64,000 nt of DNA, from contig NZ_RDFA01000001.1 of the NCBI RefSeq assembly GCF_004118325.1, positions 884,838 through 948,837 on the forward strand, written 5' to 3'. The position numbers and the translations under genes were made by a program. The stretch is from Halorientalis pallida (GTDB lineage Archaea > Halobacteriota > Halobacteria > Halobacteriales > Haloarculaceae). Below are positions 34,334 through 43,765 of this stretch, piece by piece; within the stretch, counting starts at the first letter, position 1, and each line of letters starts with the position of its first letter. Under the pieces are notes generated by a model. It was given only the letters and a program-made list of their open reading frames with translations, was not told where the DNA came from and did no database searches.

Positions 34334-35212
34334 ATGAACGTTCTCGTCGTCGGCGGCAGCGGTTTCATCGGGACGAATCTGAGCAGGGAGTTGAACGAGC
34401 GCGGCCACGACGTGACGGTCCTGTCACGCGATCCGGAGGGCGAGGGGCTCCCGGCGGGCGTCGACGCGGTTTCGGGCGACGTCACCGCCTACGACTCCAT
34501 CGAGGGGGCCTTCGAGGGCATGGACGCGGTGGTGTATCTGGTCGCGCTCTCGCCGCTGTTCAAGCCAAAGGGCGGCAACGAGAAACACTTCGAGATCCAC
34601 ACCGAGGGGACGCGCCACGTCGTCCAGGCGGCAGAGGAACACGGCGTGGACCGGTTCGTCCACATGAGCGCGCTGGGCGCCGATCCGGACGGGCCGACGG
34701 CATACATCCAGGCGAAAGGCCAGGCCGAGGACATCGTGACTGGCTCCGAACTGGACTGGGTGATCTTCCGTCCCTCCGTGGTGTTCGGTGAGGGCGGCGA
34801 GTTCGTCTCGTTCACCAAGAAGCTCACGCCGCCCGGGCTCGCGCCGTTGCCCGGCGGCGGCAAGAAGACGAACTTCCAGCCGATCTGGGTGGGCGACCTC
34901 GTGCCGATGCTCGCCGACGCGATGGAGGACGACGACCACGTCGGCGAAACCTACGAGATCGGCGGGCCCGAGGTGCTGTCGCTCCGGGAGATCGCCAAGA
35001 TGGTCCGGGGCAGTGTGATCCTCCCGGTCCCGATGGGGCTGGCCGGCGTCGGCCTCAAGGTCGCGGGGTCGATTCCCGGGTTCCCGATGGGCGGCGACCA
35101 GTACCGCTCGTTGCAGTTCGACAACACGACCAGCGACAACGACGTCGCGACCTTCGGCGTCGACCGCCAGGAGCTGACGACGCTCGGGGAATACCTCGAT
35201 TCGAGGGCGTAA
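34334..35212 (+). CDS. NAD(P)-binding SDR, NDUFA9-like
   Basis: This 292-residue extended-type short-chain dehydrogenase fold begins MNVLVVGGSGFIGTNL, a Rossmann GxxGxxG motif. It lacks the usual YxxxK pair (the equivalent region is AYIQAKGQAEDIV), as in the complex I NDUFA9 group and other atypical SDRs. It probably binds NADP and may support complex I, lipid or quinone chemistry. It has its own leaderless promoter. Confidence 0.85.
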   Translation: MNVLVVGGSGFIGTNLSRELNERGHDVTVLSRDPEGEGLPAGVDAVSGDVTAYDSIEGAFEGMDAVVYLVALSPLFKPKGGNEKHFEIHTEGTRHVVQAAEEHGVDRFVHMSALGADPDGPTAYIQAKGQAEDIVTGSELDWVIFRPSVVFGEGGEFVSFTKKLTPPGLAPLPGGGKKTNFQPIWVGDLVPMLADAMEDDDHVGETYEIGGPEVLSLREIAKMVRGSVILPVPMGLAGVGLKVAGSIPGFPMGGDQYRSLQFDNTTSDNDVATFGVDRQELTTLGEYLDSRA

Positions 35213-35357
35213 GCACCCATTTTCCCGGGCGCTAAGCCCCGATTAACTGGGCTGCTTTCAGGCGGTTGTGTGTTAAACTCGGTATTCTATTTGCTGATAT
35301 TTGGGGGTAAAACTTATAGCCGTAATGTGACTGTTTCCTTCCACACGGAGACGAGTC

Positions 35358-36539
35358 ATGAAACTCGCGATGATCGGTTTCGGCCAGGCGGGCGGGAAAA
35401 TCGTCGACAAGTTCCTGGAGTACGACGAGCGAACCGGGAGCGGGATCGTCCGCTCCGCGGTCGCCGTCAATACCGCTAAAGCCGACCTACTGGGCCTCGA
35501 ACGCGTACCGCAAGACAACCGGGTGCTGATCGGACAGGCCCGGGTGAAAGGACACGGTGTCGGCGCCGACAACGAGCTCGGCGCCGAGATCGCGGAGGAA
35601 GACATCGACGAGATCCAGGGTGCGATCGACAACATCCCGGTTCACGAAGTCGACGCCTTCCTCATCGTCGCCGGCCTCGGCGGCGGGACCGGGTCGGGGG
35701 GCTCCCCCGTCCTGGCGAAACATCTCAAACGTATCTACACCGAACCGGTGTACGGAATGGGCGTCCTGCCCGGTGGCGACGAAGGTGGGATCTACACCCT
35801 CAACGCCGCTCGATCCTTCCAGACGTTCGTCCGGGAGGTCGACAACCTGCTGGTGTTCGACAACGACGCCTGGCGGAAATCCGGAGAGAGCGTGCAGGGC
35901 GGCTACGACGAGATCAACGACGAGATCGTCAAGCGCTTCGGCATCCTCTTCGGCGCGGGCGAAGTCGAACAGGGCGGCGCAGTGGCGGAGAGCGTCGTCG
36001 ACTCCAGCGAGATCATCAACACGCTCGCGGGCGGCGGCGTCTCCACTGTCGGCTACGCCGCCGAGGAGGTCGAGCCCGAGAAGGACGGCGGCGGGTTGCT
36101 CTCGCGGTTCAAGGGCGACGACACCGACGACGGCATGGACACCGCCAACACCACGAACCGCATCACCAGCCTCGTCCGCAAGGCAGCGCTGGGACGGTTG
36201 ACCCTGCCCTGTGAGATCGACGGGGCCGAGCGGGCACTGCTCGTGCTGAGTGGCCCGCCCCGACACCTCAACCGGAAAGGGATCGAGCGCGGTCGGAAGT
36301 GGCTCGAAGAGCAGACCGGGAGCATGGAGGTTCGCGGTGGCGACTACCCGGTCCCCGAGTCGGGCTACGTCGCGAGCGTCATCCTGCTGTCCGGCGTGCA
36401 CAACGTGCCCCGCATCAAGGAGCTCCAGCAGGTGGCCATCGAGGCCCAGGACAACATCGACGAGATCCGGCAGGAAAGCAAAGCGAATTTAGAGGAGTTA
36501 GTCGAGGACGATGATGATGAACTCGATCCCCTGTTCTAA
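35358..36539 (+). CDS. cetZ1: CetZ-family tubulin-like cytoskeletal protein
   Basis: This 393-residue GTPase of the tubulin/FtsZ superfamily controls cell shape and motility in haloarchaea. The start MKLAMIGFGQAGGKIVDKFLEYD, the tubulin signature GLGGGTGSGG near residue 112 and the T7-region replacement follow CetZ rather than FtsZ. The C-terminus ends in an acidic tail (DDDDELDPLF). It resembles CetZ1 most, though paralogue identity needs a tree. A TATA-like ACTTATAG lies at 35310-35317. The gene overlaps the next one by 29 bases, an unusually deep overlap that suggests coupled expression. Confidence 0.92.
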   Translation: MKLAMIGFGQAGGKIVDKFLEYDERTGSGIVRSAVAVNTAKADLLGLERVPQDNRVLIGQARVKGHGVGADNELGAEIAEEDIDEIQGAIDNIPVHEVDAFLIVAGLGGGTGSGGSPVLAKHLKRIYTEPVYGMGVLPGGDEGGIYTLNAARSFQTFVREVDNLLVFDNDAWRKSGESVQGGYDEINDEIVKRFGILFGAGEVEQGGAVAESVVDSSEIINTLAGGGVSTVGYAAEEVEPEKDGGGLLSRFKGDDTDDGMDTANTTNRITSLVRKAALGRLTLPCEIDGAERALLVLSGPPRHLNRKGIERGRKWLEEQTGSMEVRGGDYPVPESGYVASVILLSGVHNVPRIKELQQVAIEAQDNIDEIRQESKANLEELVEDDDDELDPLF

Positions 36540-37302
36540 ACGGAGCATCGTATTCCTACTACTCGCGGTCGCGGTCGTGGGTGCGGTCGGGACAGCGGCT
36601 GCTGTCACGGTCACGGAGGACGACGTACCCAACGAAGTCGAAGCGGAGACCGGTACGAGCGTGACGGTGACGCTGGACGAGCCGTACGAGGGTGCGCCCA
36701 GCGAGTGGACCCTCCGGGCCGAGACGAACCTGACGGGGGAACGGACCTGGCAGATTAGCAAGCGGAAGTTCGGCGGATCCGGGATCGAGAACGAGAGCGG
36801 CTCCGGCACGAGCATCGAGACCGCGGTGAGTCAGAGCAACGACGACGAGTCGATCACACTCACCGTCACCGGCACGATGCCCAACCGGTCGGTGTACAAC
36901 TACGAGCCCCAGCAGAACCTCTCGGCGATCACGCTCTACCGCGTGACCGACAGCGGCGAGACGGAGATCGGGACGGTTCACGTCCCCTACTACACCGAGC
37001 AGAGCAAGGAGGCTCGCGAACAGATCGATCAGGCGAAGGCGGCCATCGACCAGGCCGGGAGCGTCTCCGACTCGACCCGGAGCGACTACCAGAGCGCGAT
37101 CGAGTTCTACAACAGCGGGCAGTTCCAGAGCGCGATCCGTGAGGCGAACAGCGCCGAGCAGTCGGCCAAACAGACCAAGCAGTCCCAGCAGACGACCCAG
37201 CTGCTCATCTACGGTGGCGTGGGCGTCCTGGCGCTGGCGTTGATCGGTGGCGGCGTCTGGTACTGGCGCAACCAGCAGGACGACTACGACAAGCTGCGCT
37301 GA
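36511..37302 (+). CDS. Single-pass membrane protein coupled to cetZ
   Basis: This 263-residue protein has an N-terminal signal/anchor (about residues 12-32), an extracellular beta-rich domain with several N-x-[ST] sites (about 35-165), and a helical hairpin with AKAAIDQAG ... SDYQSAIEFYNSGQFQSAIREAN (about 180-225) like a TPR or MIT hairpin. A C-terminal TM helix (about 230-250) precedes a 13-residue tail, WRNQQDDYDKLR. It overlaps cetZ by 29 bases and cofC by one base. The likely topology puts the charged tail in the cytoplasm, where it could contact the cytoskeleton; that contact is inference. The start could also be the third Met (36517). Confidence 0.75.
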   Translation: MMMNSIPCSKRSIVFLLLAVAVVGAVGTAAAVTVTEDDVPNEVEAETGTSVTVTLDEPYEGAPSEWTLRAETNLTGERTWQISKRKFGGSGIENESGSGTSIETAVSQSNDDESITLTVTGTMPNRSVYNYEPQQNLSAITLYRVTDSGETEIGTVHVPYYTEQSKEAREQIDQAKAAIDQAGSVSDSTRSDYQSAIEFYNSGQFQSAIREANSAEQSAKQTKQSQQTTQLLIYGGVGVLALALIGGGVWYWRNQQDDYDKLR

Positions 37303-37928
37303 TGGACGTTCTCGTCCCCCTGGCCGTCGACGAGCCGAAAACCCGGCTCGCGGGGACGCTCACTTCTGCCGAACGGACGGCGTTCGCTCGCGCGACGTGT
37401 GCGGACGTACTCGACTCGATCCGTGGGAGTGGCCACGCTCCCGAAGTGCTCGCCACTGCGGCCGTCGACGTGGACGCTCCCGTCCGGGTCGACGACCGAC
37501 CGCTGACGGAGGCGGTGAACGCCGCGCTCGACGACGCGTTCGAGGCGGGGGCCGAACGCGTCGGAATCGTCATGGCCGATCTGGCACTCGTGACGCCGAC
37601 CGCGCTCGGCCGGCTGTTCGGGGCCGACGGCGACGTGGTGCTGGCCCCGGGCCGTGGCGGCGGGACGAACGCCGTCGTCGTGAGCGAGCCGGAGTTCCGG
37701 ACGGACTACCACGGTGCGTCGATCCGCGACCACCGCGAAGCCGCCCGGGCCGTCGGTGCCGACGTGACGGAAGTCGACAGCTTCCGGCTCGCGACCGACG
37801 TGGACGAGCCCGACGACCTCGTGGAGGTGCTGTTACACGGCGAGGGACGGGCTCGCGAGTGGCTGGTCGACGCCGGGTTCGAGGTCGCGACGGACGGGCG
37901 CGCGACCGCGACGCGCGCACAAGAGTGA
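37302..37928 (+). CDS. cofC: 2-phospho-L-lactate guanylyltransferase
   Basis: This 208-residue nucleotidyltransferase activates 2-phospholactate (or phosphoenolpyruvate) with GTP for coenzyme F420 side-chain synthesis. It begins DVLVPLAVDEPKTRLA, with the NTP-binding Lys, and has GIVMADLALVTP near residue 88 and the DxD-like RLATDVDEPDDL near residue 163. The ATG shares a base with the stop of the upstream membrane-protein gene, and its TGA overlaps the GTG start of cofG. Length and motifs are normal. Confidence 0.93.
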   Translation: MDVLVPLAVDEPKTRLAGTLTSAERTAFARATCADVLDSIRGSGHAPEVLATAAVDVDAPVRVDDRPLTEAVNAALDDAFEAGAERVGIVMADLALVTPTALGRLFGADGDVVLAPGRGGGTNAVVVSEPEFRTDYHGASIRDHREAARAVGADVTEVDSFRLATDVDEPDDLVEVLLHGEGRAREWLVDAGFEVATDGRATATRAQE

Positions 37929-39070
37929 AGAGTCAGGAACCCCGACCGAAACCTGTGATTCCGGGGACCGACGAGTACGGCGTCGACCTGACCGTCAACG
38001 ACGACGACGTCGAACGACTGCTCGACGTGACGCCCGCGGACGTGGACCCGGCCCCCGAACTCTCCTTCTGCCGGAACGTGTTCGTCCCGTTGACGACGGC
38101 CTGCCGGTACACCTGCACGTACTGCACCTACTACGACCCGCCGGGACAGGCCACGCTGATGAGTCCCGAAGCGATCCGGGAGACGGTCCGGCGCGGGGCC
38201 GACGCCGGCTGTACGGAGGCGCTGTTCACTTTCGGCGACGACCCCGACGACCGGTACGACGGGATACACGACCAGCTCGCGGAGTGGGGGCACGAGTCGA
38301 TCCACACGTACCTGCGGGAGGCCTGCGAGATCGCCCTGGAAGCGGGGCTGCTCCCCCACGCCAATCCCGGCGACCAGACCAGAGAGCAGATGGCCGAGGT
38401 CGCGGACCTGAACGCCTCGATGGGCGTCATGCTGGAGACCACTGCCGAAGTACAGGCCCACGGCGGCCCGCGCGCGAAGAACCCGGGCCAGCGACTCCAC
38501 ACCATTCGGACGGCGGGCGAACTCGGCGTGCCCTTCACGACGGGCATCCTCGTCGGGATCGGGGAGGGCTGGGAAGACAGGGCAGAGTCACTGCTCGCGA
38601 TCCGTGAACTCCACGAGCGCCACGGGCACGTCCAGGAGGTGATCGTCCAGCCGGTCGTCGACAACGAGCGCTGGCGCGGCGGCTCGCCGACCGTCGACAC
38701 GCTCCGCCGTGCGGTCGCGATGGCCCGCTACTGCCTGCCCGAGTCCGTGAGCGTGCAGGTGCCGCCGAACCTCGCACCCGCCCGCGAGGTGGTCGACTGC
38801 GGAATCGACGATCTCGGCGGCGTGTCGCCGGTCACCGTCGATCACGTCAACCCCGACTACGAGTGGCCCGGGCTGGACGAACTCCGGGCGATCGCCGACC
38901 ACGCGGGCGTCCCGCTCCGGGAGCGCCTGCCCGTGTACGACCGCTACGCGACCGACGAGTGGCTCTCGGACCGGATCGCCGCGGCGATCGGCGCTCCCGA
39001 TGCGGCCGGCGACCGGTTCCGGGCCGTCCGGGACCGTGGCCGGAACCCGACCAGTGCATCGTCCGATTGA
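37925..39070 (+). CDS. cofG: 7,8-didemethyl-8-hydroxy-5-deazariboflavin synthase subunit CofG
   Basis: This 381-residue radical SAM enzyme joins with CofH to make the deazaflavin F0. The [4Fe-4S] motif CRYTCTYCTYY (CxxxCxxC) is near residue 58, followed by ALFTFGDDPDDR and HANPGD blocks. It starts at GTG 37925, overlapping the cofC stop by 4 bases, so cofC-cofG form an operon. Its partner cofH is not adjacent but lies 3.3 kb downstream on the opposite strand. Confidence 0.95.
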   Translation: MKSQEPRPKPVIPGTDEYGVDLTVNDDDVERLLDVTPADVDPAPELSFCRNVFVPLTTACRYTCTYCTYYDPPGQATLMSPEAIRETVRRGADAGCTEALFTFGDDPDDRYDGIHDQLAEWGHESIHTYLREACEIALEAGLLPHANPGDQTREQMAEVADLNASMGVMLETTAEVQAHGGPRAKNPGQRLHTIRTAGELGVPFTTGILVGIGEGWEDRAESLLAIRELHERHGHVQEVIVQPVVDNERWRGGSPTVDTLRRAVAMARYCLPESVSVQVPPNLAPAREVVDCGIDDLGGVSPVTVDHVNPDYEWPGLDELRAIADHAGVPLRERLPVYDRYATDEWLSDRIAAAIGAPDAAGDRFRAVRDRGRNPTSASSD

Positions 39071-39198
39071 TACTGGTTCGATATTTCCGACTCCCGTCCC
39101 CGAAATCTCCAGTTATCAGCTTCGGAAACGAAACGCGAAGTTGATCCCTGCCCAGTCGAAATTGGAGGCAATCAGCGGGCGGTCGCTGTCACCGAACG

Positions 39199-41361
39199 AT
39201 GGCCTGGGAATACACGCCGTACACGATCCCGTTCGCAGTGACGGTACTGTGCAGTCTCGTGTTCGGCGGGTACCTGCTGTACGACGCGCACTGCCGGGGC
39301 TGGGACGCGAGTGTCGGCTCGCTCGCCGTCGTCAGTCTCGGGACGCTCGTGTGGGCGGGCGCTGCGCTGGTGCAGGTGTCGACCACCTCGTTTTCGCTGA
39401 TGGTCGGGGCCGAGCAGTGGACCTACGTCGGCACGCCGATCGTCGTGATCGGCTGGTTCGTGTTCACCGCCAGCTACACCGATCACGACGATCTGCTGTC
39501 GGTGCCCGTGATCGGGTCGCTTACCCTAGTCCTCGGCGTCGGGACGGCCCTCGCGCTCACGAACGACCTGCACCAGTTCATGTGGGTGGCACCGGCCGTC
39601 GTCGATCACGGGTCGTTCACCTCCCTGACCTACGAGAGGACGGTCGCGTACTACCTGTTCGTGAGCGTCTCGTTCGGCGTCGCACTGCTGGGCGTCGCCT
39701 TGCTGGGGCGGTTCATGCTCACGTCGCCGACGCTGTACCGGAGTCAGATGGCGGCCCTGATCGTCGCGGCTGCCGCACCTATCGTCGTGAGCCTGTGGGT
39801 CGTCCTCGGACTTGGGCCCCACGCCACGGTCGAACTCTCGCCCATCGCCTTCACCTTCTCCGTGGCCGCGTTCATCTTCGCGATCAAACGCTACCAGTTG
39901 CTCGACCTGGAACCGATCGCCCGGACACGCGTCGTCGAGAACATGCGCGAGGGGTACGTCGTCCTCGGCGCCGACGAGCGGATCGTGGACCTGAACCCCT
40001 CCGCCCAGTGGCTCCTGGAAGTCGACGAGACCGTGATCGGGTCCGGCGTGCGGTCCGTCCTCCCCGAGATCGAACCGCTGCTCGACGGTGACGATGGGAC
40101 CGGGACGGAACTGTCGGTCGAGGTCGCCGGCGAGCGCCGCTACCTGGCGGCCAACCGCTCGGCACTGTCCGAGACGGACGAGGGGCTGGGCAGCCTGCTC
40201 CTCCTGCGGGACGTGACCGAACGCCGTCAGGTCGAGAAGCGCTACCAGGAGCTCATCGAGCACTCGACGGACGTGATCGCCGTGCTCGACGAGGACTGGA
40301 CGGTCACCTACGCCAGCCCGTCACACGAGACGGTGCTGGGGATCGACCCGGACACCATCGTCGGTGAACGCGTCGCCGAGCACATCCACCCCGACGACCG
40401 ACCACAACTCCGCGAGCGGTTCGCGTCGCTGGTCGACGAGCCCGGGGCCACCGTGCGCTTCGAGTTCCGGATCTCGGACGCCGACGGCGAGTGGCGCGTC
40501 CTCGAAGGGATCGCACGGAACCTGCTGGAGAACTCCGTCGTCAGAGGCGTCGTGGTCAACTCCCGGGATATCACCGAACGGAAACACCGCGAACGGGAAC
40601 TGGAACGGCAGAACGGACGGCTCGAGGACTTCGCTAACGTCGTCTCTCACGACCTCCGGAACCCCCTCCAGATCGCCGAGGGCTACCTGGACGAGGCCCG
40701 CCGCACCGGCGACGAGGACGCCTTCGAGCGGGTCGAGACCGCACACGACCGCATGGAGACGATCATCGCCGACGTGCTGGAACTCGCTCGACAGGGACGG
40801 ACCGTCGGTGAGACCGAACCGGTATCGGTCGCGACCGTCGCCAACGAGGCGTGGGCGACGGTCCGGACCGACGGGGCGACGCTCACGGTGACCGACGACA
40901 CCCACGTCGAGGCCGACCCCGACCGGCTGCGCCGATTGTTCGAGAATCTGTTTCGGAACGCCGTGGAACACGGTGGTCCCGACGTGACTGTCACCGTCGG
41001 TCCACTCGCCGACGGCGCTCCCGCCAGCGATGCGAGCAGGGGTCAGCGAACCGACCGCGCTCGCAGGGGATTCTACGTCGAAGACGACGGCCCGGGCATC
41101 CCCGAGTCCGAGCGCGAGGCCGTCTTCGAGTCGGGCTTCACGACGGACACGGACGGGACGGGCTTCGGCCTCACTATCGTCAAGGGAATCGCCGAGGCCC
41201 ACGGCTGGGACGTGGCGGTGACGGACAGCGCGGTCGAGGGCGCGGCCGCGGTGACCGACGACACACGGGCGGCACCCGGGGAGACCGAGCGACACGGCGA
41301 CAGCGGCGGTGCCCGGTTCGAGTTCCGCCCGCGGGAGGAGGCGGCCCCCGACGTGTCGTAG
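39199..41361 (+). CDS. Histidine kinase with 7TM sensor and two PAS domains
   Basis: This 720-residue protein has seven TM helices (about residues 8-230). A first PAS domain follows (ADERIVDLNPSAQWLLEVD, about 240-340), then a second (HSTDVIAVLDEDWTVTYASP, about 350-460, with a PAC tail WRVLEGIARNLL). The HisKA box is NVVSHDLRNPLQIAEGYL and the HATPase has NLFRNAVEHGG, DDGPGIPESE and GTGFGLTIVKGIAEAHGW. It lies between cofG and an HTH-10 regulator gene on the other strand. The signal is unknown. Confidence 0.94.
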   Translation: MAWEYTPYTIPFAVTVLCSLVFGGYLLYDAHCRGWDASVGSLAVVSLGTLVWAGAALVQVSTTSFSLMVGAEQWTYVGTPIVVIGWFVFTASYTDHDDLLSVPVIGSLTLVLGVGTALALTNDLHQFMWVAPAVVDHGSFTSLTYERTVAYYLFVSVSFGVALLGVALLGRFMLTSPTLYRSQMAALIVAAAAPIVVSLWVVLGLGPHATVELSPIAFTFSVAAFIFAIKRYQLLDLEPIARTRVVENMREGYVVLGADERIVDLNPSAQWLLEVDETVIGSGVRSVLPEIEPLLDGDDGTGTELSVEVAGERRYLAANRSALSETDEGLGSLLLLRDVTERRQVEKRYQELIEHSTDVIAVLDEDWTVTYASPSHETVLGIDPDTIVGERVAEHIHPDDRPQLRERFASLVDEPGATVRFEFRISDADGEWRVLEGIARNLLENSVVRGVVVNSRDITERKHRERELERQNGRLEDFANVVSHDLRNPLQIAEGYLDEARRTGDEDAFERVETAHDRMETIIADVLELARQGRTVGETEPVSVATVANEAWATVRTDGATLTVTDDTHVEADPDRLRRLFENLFRNAVEHGGPDVTVTVGPLADGAPASDASRGQRTDRARRGFYVEDDGPGIPESEREAVFESGFTTDTDGTGFGLTIVKGIAEAHGWDVAVTDSAVEGAAAVTDDTRAAPGETERHGDSGGARFEFRPREEAAPDVS

Positions 41362-41381
41362 TCCCACCCCTCTTCTCGAGG

Positions 41382-42080
41382 TCACTCGAAAGAGGTCGCC
41401 GTGCCATCCTCGTCGGGTTCCGGGGTGCCGTCCAGCGCGCGGAGTTCGCGAAACACCGTCGCCTCGATCTTCCGGAGGTGCTCGCCGACGTTGGCGGCCG
41501 AGCAGTCCAGTTCGTCGGCCAGTTCCCGGTGGGTCACCCGGCGCGGATCCGCGTAGTAGCCCTGTTCGACGGCGACCGTGAAGATCTCGCGCTGTCGCTC
41601 GGTCAGCTTCTCCAGCAGTTGCGCGGCGTCGGGATAGGAGGTCCCGGTTCGGACGATCTCCACGTCGATGGCCTCGGGCAACTCCGCGAGTTTCTCGCGG
41701 AAACCGCTGTCGTGCCCGACGTAGGTCACCTCCACCGTCTTCTGATCGACGATACTGATGGGCCACTTGACGAACACGTCCGAGGAACGTCGCGTCTGCA
41801 TCAGCGTCCGTGCGAACTCCGTCGGCTCGATGGAGAGGTATGCGTACCACGTGCGCTCCCCCGAGAGACTGCACTCCCGGACTGGGTCCGCGGCCGCCAC
41901 GATGGCCTCGAACCGCTCCCGGTCACCGCCCCCCTCCGCGAGGACGACGAGGGTCCCGTCGTCGAGGAGATCGGCCCGGTGGACCCGCTGGACGGACACC
42001 ACGGGGTCGGCGAGCAACTCCCCCACGAACGGGTGGAACTGCGGCGCCTCCAGCGAGAGCCGAACGGTCACGTGTCGCAT
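41382..42080 (-). CDS. HTH-10 (bacterio-opsin activator-like) transcription regulator
   Basis: This 232-residue regulator has an N-terminal sensor half (RHVTVRLSLE ... RTWYAYLSIEPTEF) and the BAT-type HTH-10 domain at about residues 155-215 (LTERQREIFTVAVEQGYYADPRRVTHRELADELDCSAANVGEHLRKIE). The start at 42078-42080 is chosen by family; the codons upstream read through a promoter with AAATATCTC about 23 bases before the ATG, so the transcript is probably leaderless. It converges with the kinase gene; the two could share a pathway. Confidence 0.9.
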   Translation of the reverse strand: MRHVTVRLSLEAPQFHPFVGELLADPVVSVQRVHRADLLDDGTLVVLAEGGGDRERFEAIVAAADPVRECSLSGERTWYAYLSIEPTEFARTLMQTRRSSDVFVKWPISIVDQKTVEVTYVGHDSGFREKLAELPEAIDVEIVRTGTSYPDAAQLLEKLTERQREIFTVAVEQGYYADPRRVTHRELADELDCSAANVGEHLRKIEATVFRELRALDGTPEPDEDGTATSFE

Positions 42081-42239
42081 CGTCCGATCGTTATCCCAAC
42101 TGTGAGATATTTCTTTTGCCGGTGCAAAGTGGAGAAGGGGGGATGGGGAATCGATCGGCGGCGACAGCCACCGAATCAGGGATTCCTGGGCCGTACACTC
42201 CAATTGGCCCGTCCGCACCTCCCGGATAGAGTGGGACCT

Positions 42240-42320
42240 ATATTGGATTTTGACCCGCCTATTCAAAGTGGATTTATATGCATTCGTTCCTGAAGGAATG
42301 TGCTTATAAACGAGTGGTAG
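42240..42320. promoter_or_regulatory. AT-rich intergenic island with back-to-back TATA boxes and a palindrome
   Basis: Within the 283-base gap between the HTH-10 start and the cofH end, an AT-rich island contains GATTTATATGC (42271-42281), a TTCCT-GA-AGGAA palindrome (42287-42298) and TGCTTATAAACG (42301-42312). No protein gene begins here on the plus strand. It may drive a small RNA or a long leader. Confidence 0.35.
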
Positions 42321-42363
42321 TGGTCGAACGGCCACCGTTCGCGGTCGGGGACTCGACAAGTCC

Positions 42364-43719
42364 TCAGTGGTCCCGGAGGAGTGGCGTGCCGTCGGCCCGT
42401 GGGCCGAGTCTGGGGCCGAGGGTGTCCGCGCCGGGGTCGACGCGGCGTCGGTGTTCGTAGTCGGTCGAGCGTTCGACGGGGATGCGGCCGATGGCGGCGA
42501 TCATGTCTGCGTACTCCCGGATCGAGCGACACTCGCCGAAGCCGCCGCCGGCGCGTTTGGTGATCTCCTCGGAGAGGATCGTCCCCATGAAGTCGTCGGC
42601 CCCACAGGTGAGCATCTTCAGCCCCTGGGCGTCGCCGTACTTCACCCACGAGGACTGAACGTGCTCGATGTTGTCCAGATAGAGCCGCGAGACGGCGATC
42701 ATCAACTCGTCCTCGTGAGTGGTCGCGCCGCCGGTCACCATCCCCCGCTCGGCCAGGGGCGTCTCCTCGTGGACGAACGAGAGGGGGACGAACTCCGTGA
42801 TGGCTCCAGTCCGATCCTGGAGGTCTCGGACACGGTCCAGGTGCAGGGCACGGTGGGCCTCGTTCTCGACGTGGCCGTACATGATCGTCGCCGTCGTGTC
42901 GAGGCCGACGGTGGCGGCCGCCTCCATCGCTTCGAGCCACTCGTCGGTCCCGATCTTCCCCGGACAGATGACTTCCCGCACCTCGTCGACCAGGATCTCG
43001 GCGGCAGTCCCCGGCACCGAATCGAGGCCTGCCGCCTTCAGCCGACGGAACACCTCCTCGTAGGACCAGTCGGTCCCCCGGCGGGCGTGGTAGGCCTCCT
43101 CGGGCGTCATCGAGTGGACGTGGACGCCGCCGACGTTCATCGCCGCGATCTGTTCGACGTAGTTTCCGGGGTCGGTCTCGTACTCGGCTGGTGGGCGGTA
43201 GTTCAGGTCGCCCCGCTCGCTCGTCTCCAGGATCTCGCGGTGTTCCTCGTCCAGCGCGAACGCGGGGTGGAGGCCGGAGACGGAGGTCACCTCGTAGATG
43301 CCGCGTTCGACGGCGTCGGCGACGATCTCGCGGGACTCGGCGGGCGTCTTGGTGAATCCGCCGTGATCCGCTCCATTGCTCGTCCGAAACTGCTCGGAGC
43401 GGTCCTTGAAGTTACAGAACAGACAGCCAGTGTTGCAGGCGGTGGTGACGTTGTTGTTGAGGTTGGCGACGAAAGTGACCTCTTCGCCGACGACCTCGGC
43501 GCGGCGGCGGTCGGCGGCTTCGAGGACGCGTTCTTTCCGCTCGCGGTCGATGCCCGGCCGGTCGGTGCCGGTCGTGAGCAACTCGATCCCGTCCGCGACG
43601 GTGAGCCGGTCGCCGGCCCGGGCCTTCGCGAGCGCGTTCTCGAACGACTGGTCGGTCTCGGGGCGGTGCTGGAAATCGAACTCGCCCCGCGGAACCGACG
43701 GCGTAACCGCATCAGACAT
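42364..43719 (-). CDS. cofH: CofH, hydroxyphenyl transferase subunit of F0 synthase
   Basis: This 451-residue radical SAM enzyme transfers the tyrosine-derived hydroxyphenyl group to 5-amino-6-ribitylaminouracil, after which CofG closes the F0 ring. The cluster motif CNTGCLFCNF (CxxxCxxC) is near residue 94, with YEVTSVSGLHP and HVHSMTPEEAYHARR blocks following. It is longer than many CofH proteins because of an N-terminal helical extension of about 70 residues. A TATA element (TATATAGG, 43742-43750 minus strand) lies about 25 bases ahead of the ATG, giving a leaderless transcript. Confidence 0.94.
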   Translation of the reverse strand: MSDAVTPSVPRGEFDFQHRPETDQSFENALAKARAGDRLTVADGIELLTTGTDRPGIDRERKERVLEAADRRRAEVVGEEVTFVANLNNNVTTACNTGCLFCNFKDRSEQFRTSNGADHGGFTKTPAESREIVADAVERGIYEVTSVSGLHPAFALDEEHREILETSERGDLNYRPPAEYETDPGNYVEQIAAMNVGGVHVHSMTPEEAYHARRGTDWSYEEVFRRLKAAGLDSVPGTAAEILVDEVREVICPGKIGTDEWLEAMEAAATVGLDTTATIMYGHVENEAHRALHLDRVRDLQDRTGAITEFVPLSFVHEETPLAERGMVTGGATTHEDELMIAVSRLYLDNIEHVQSSWVKYGDAQGLKMLTCGADDFMGTILSEEITKRAGGGFGECRSIREYADMIAAIGRIPVERSTDYEHRRRVDPGADTLGPRLGPRADGTPLLRDH

Positions 43720-43765
43720 TGACTCGTGGCAGGGGCGGGACCCCTATATACGTGGCGCCATCCTT

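Noticed and set aside
42367-43722. A 451-codon open frame on the plus strand exactly opposite cofH
   Set aside because: It is the antisense of a confidently identified radical SAM gene; high-GC DNA keeps antisense frames open, and its product has no recognisable fold.
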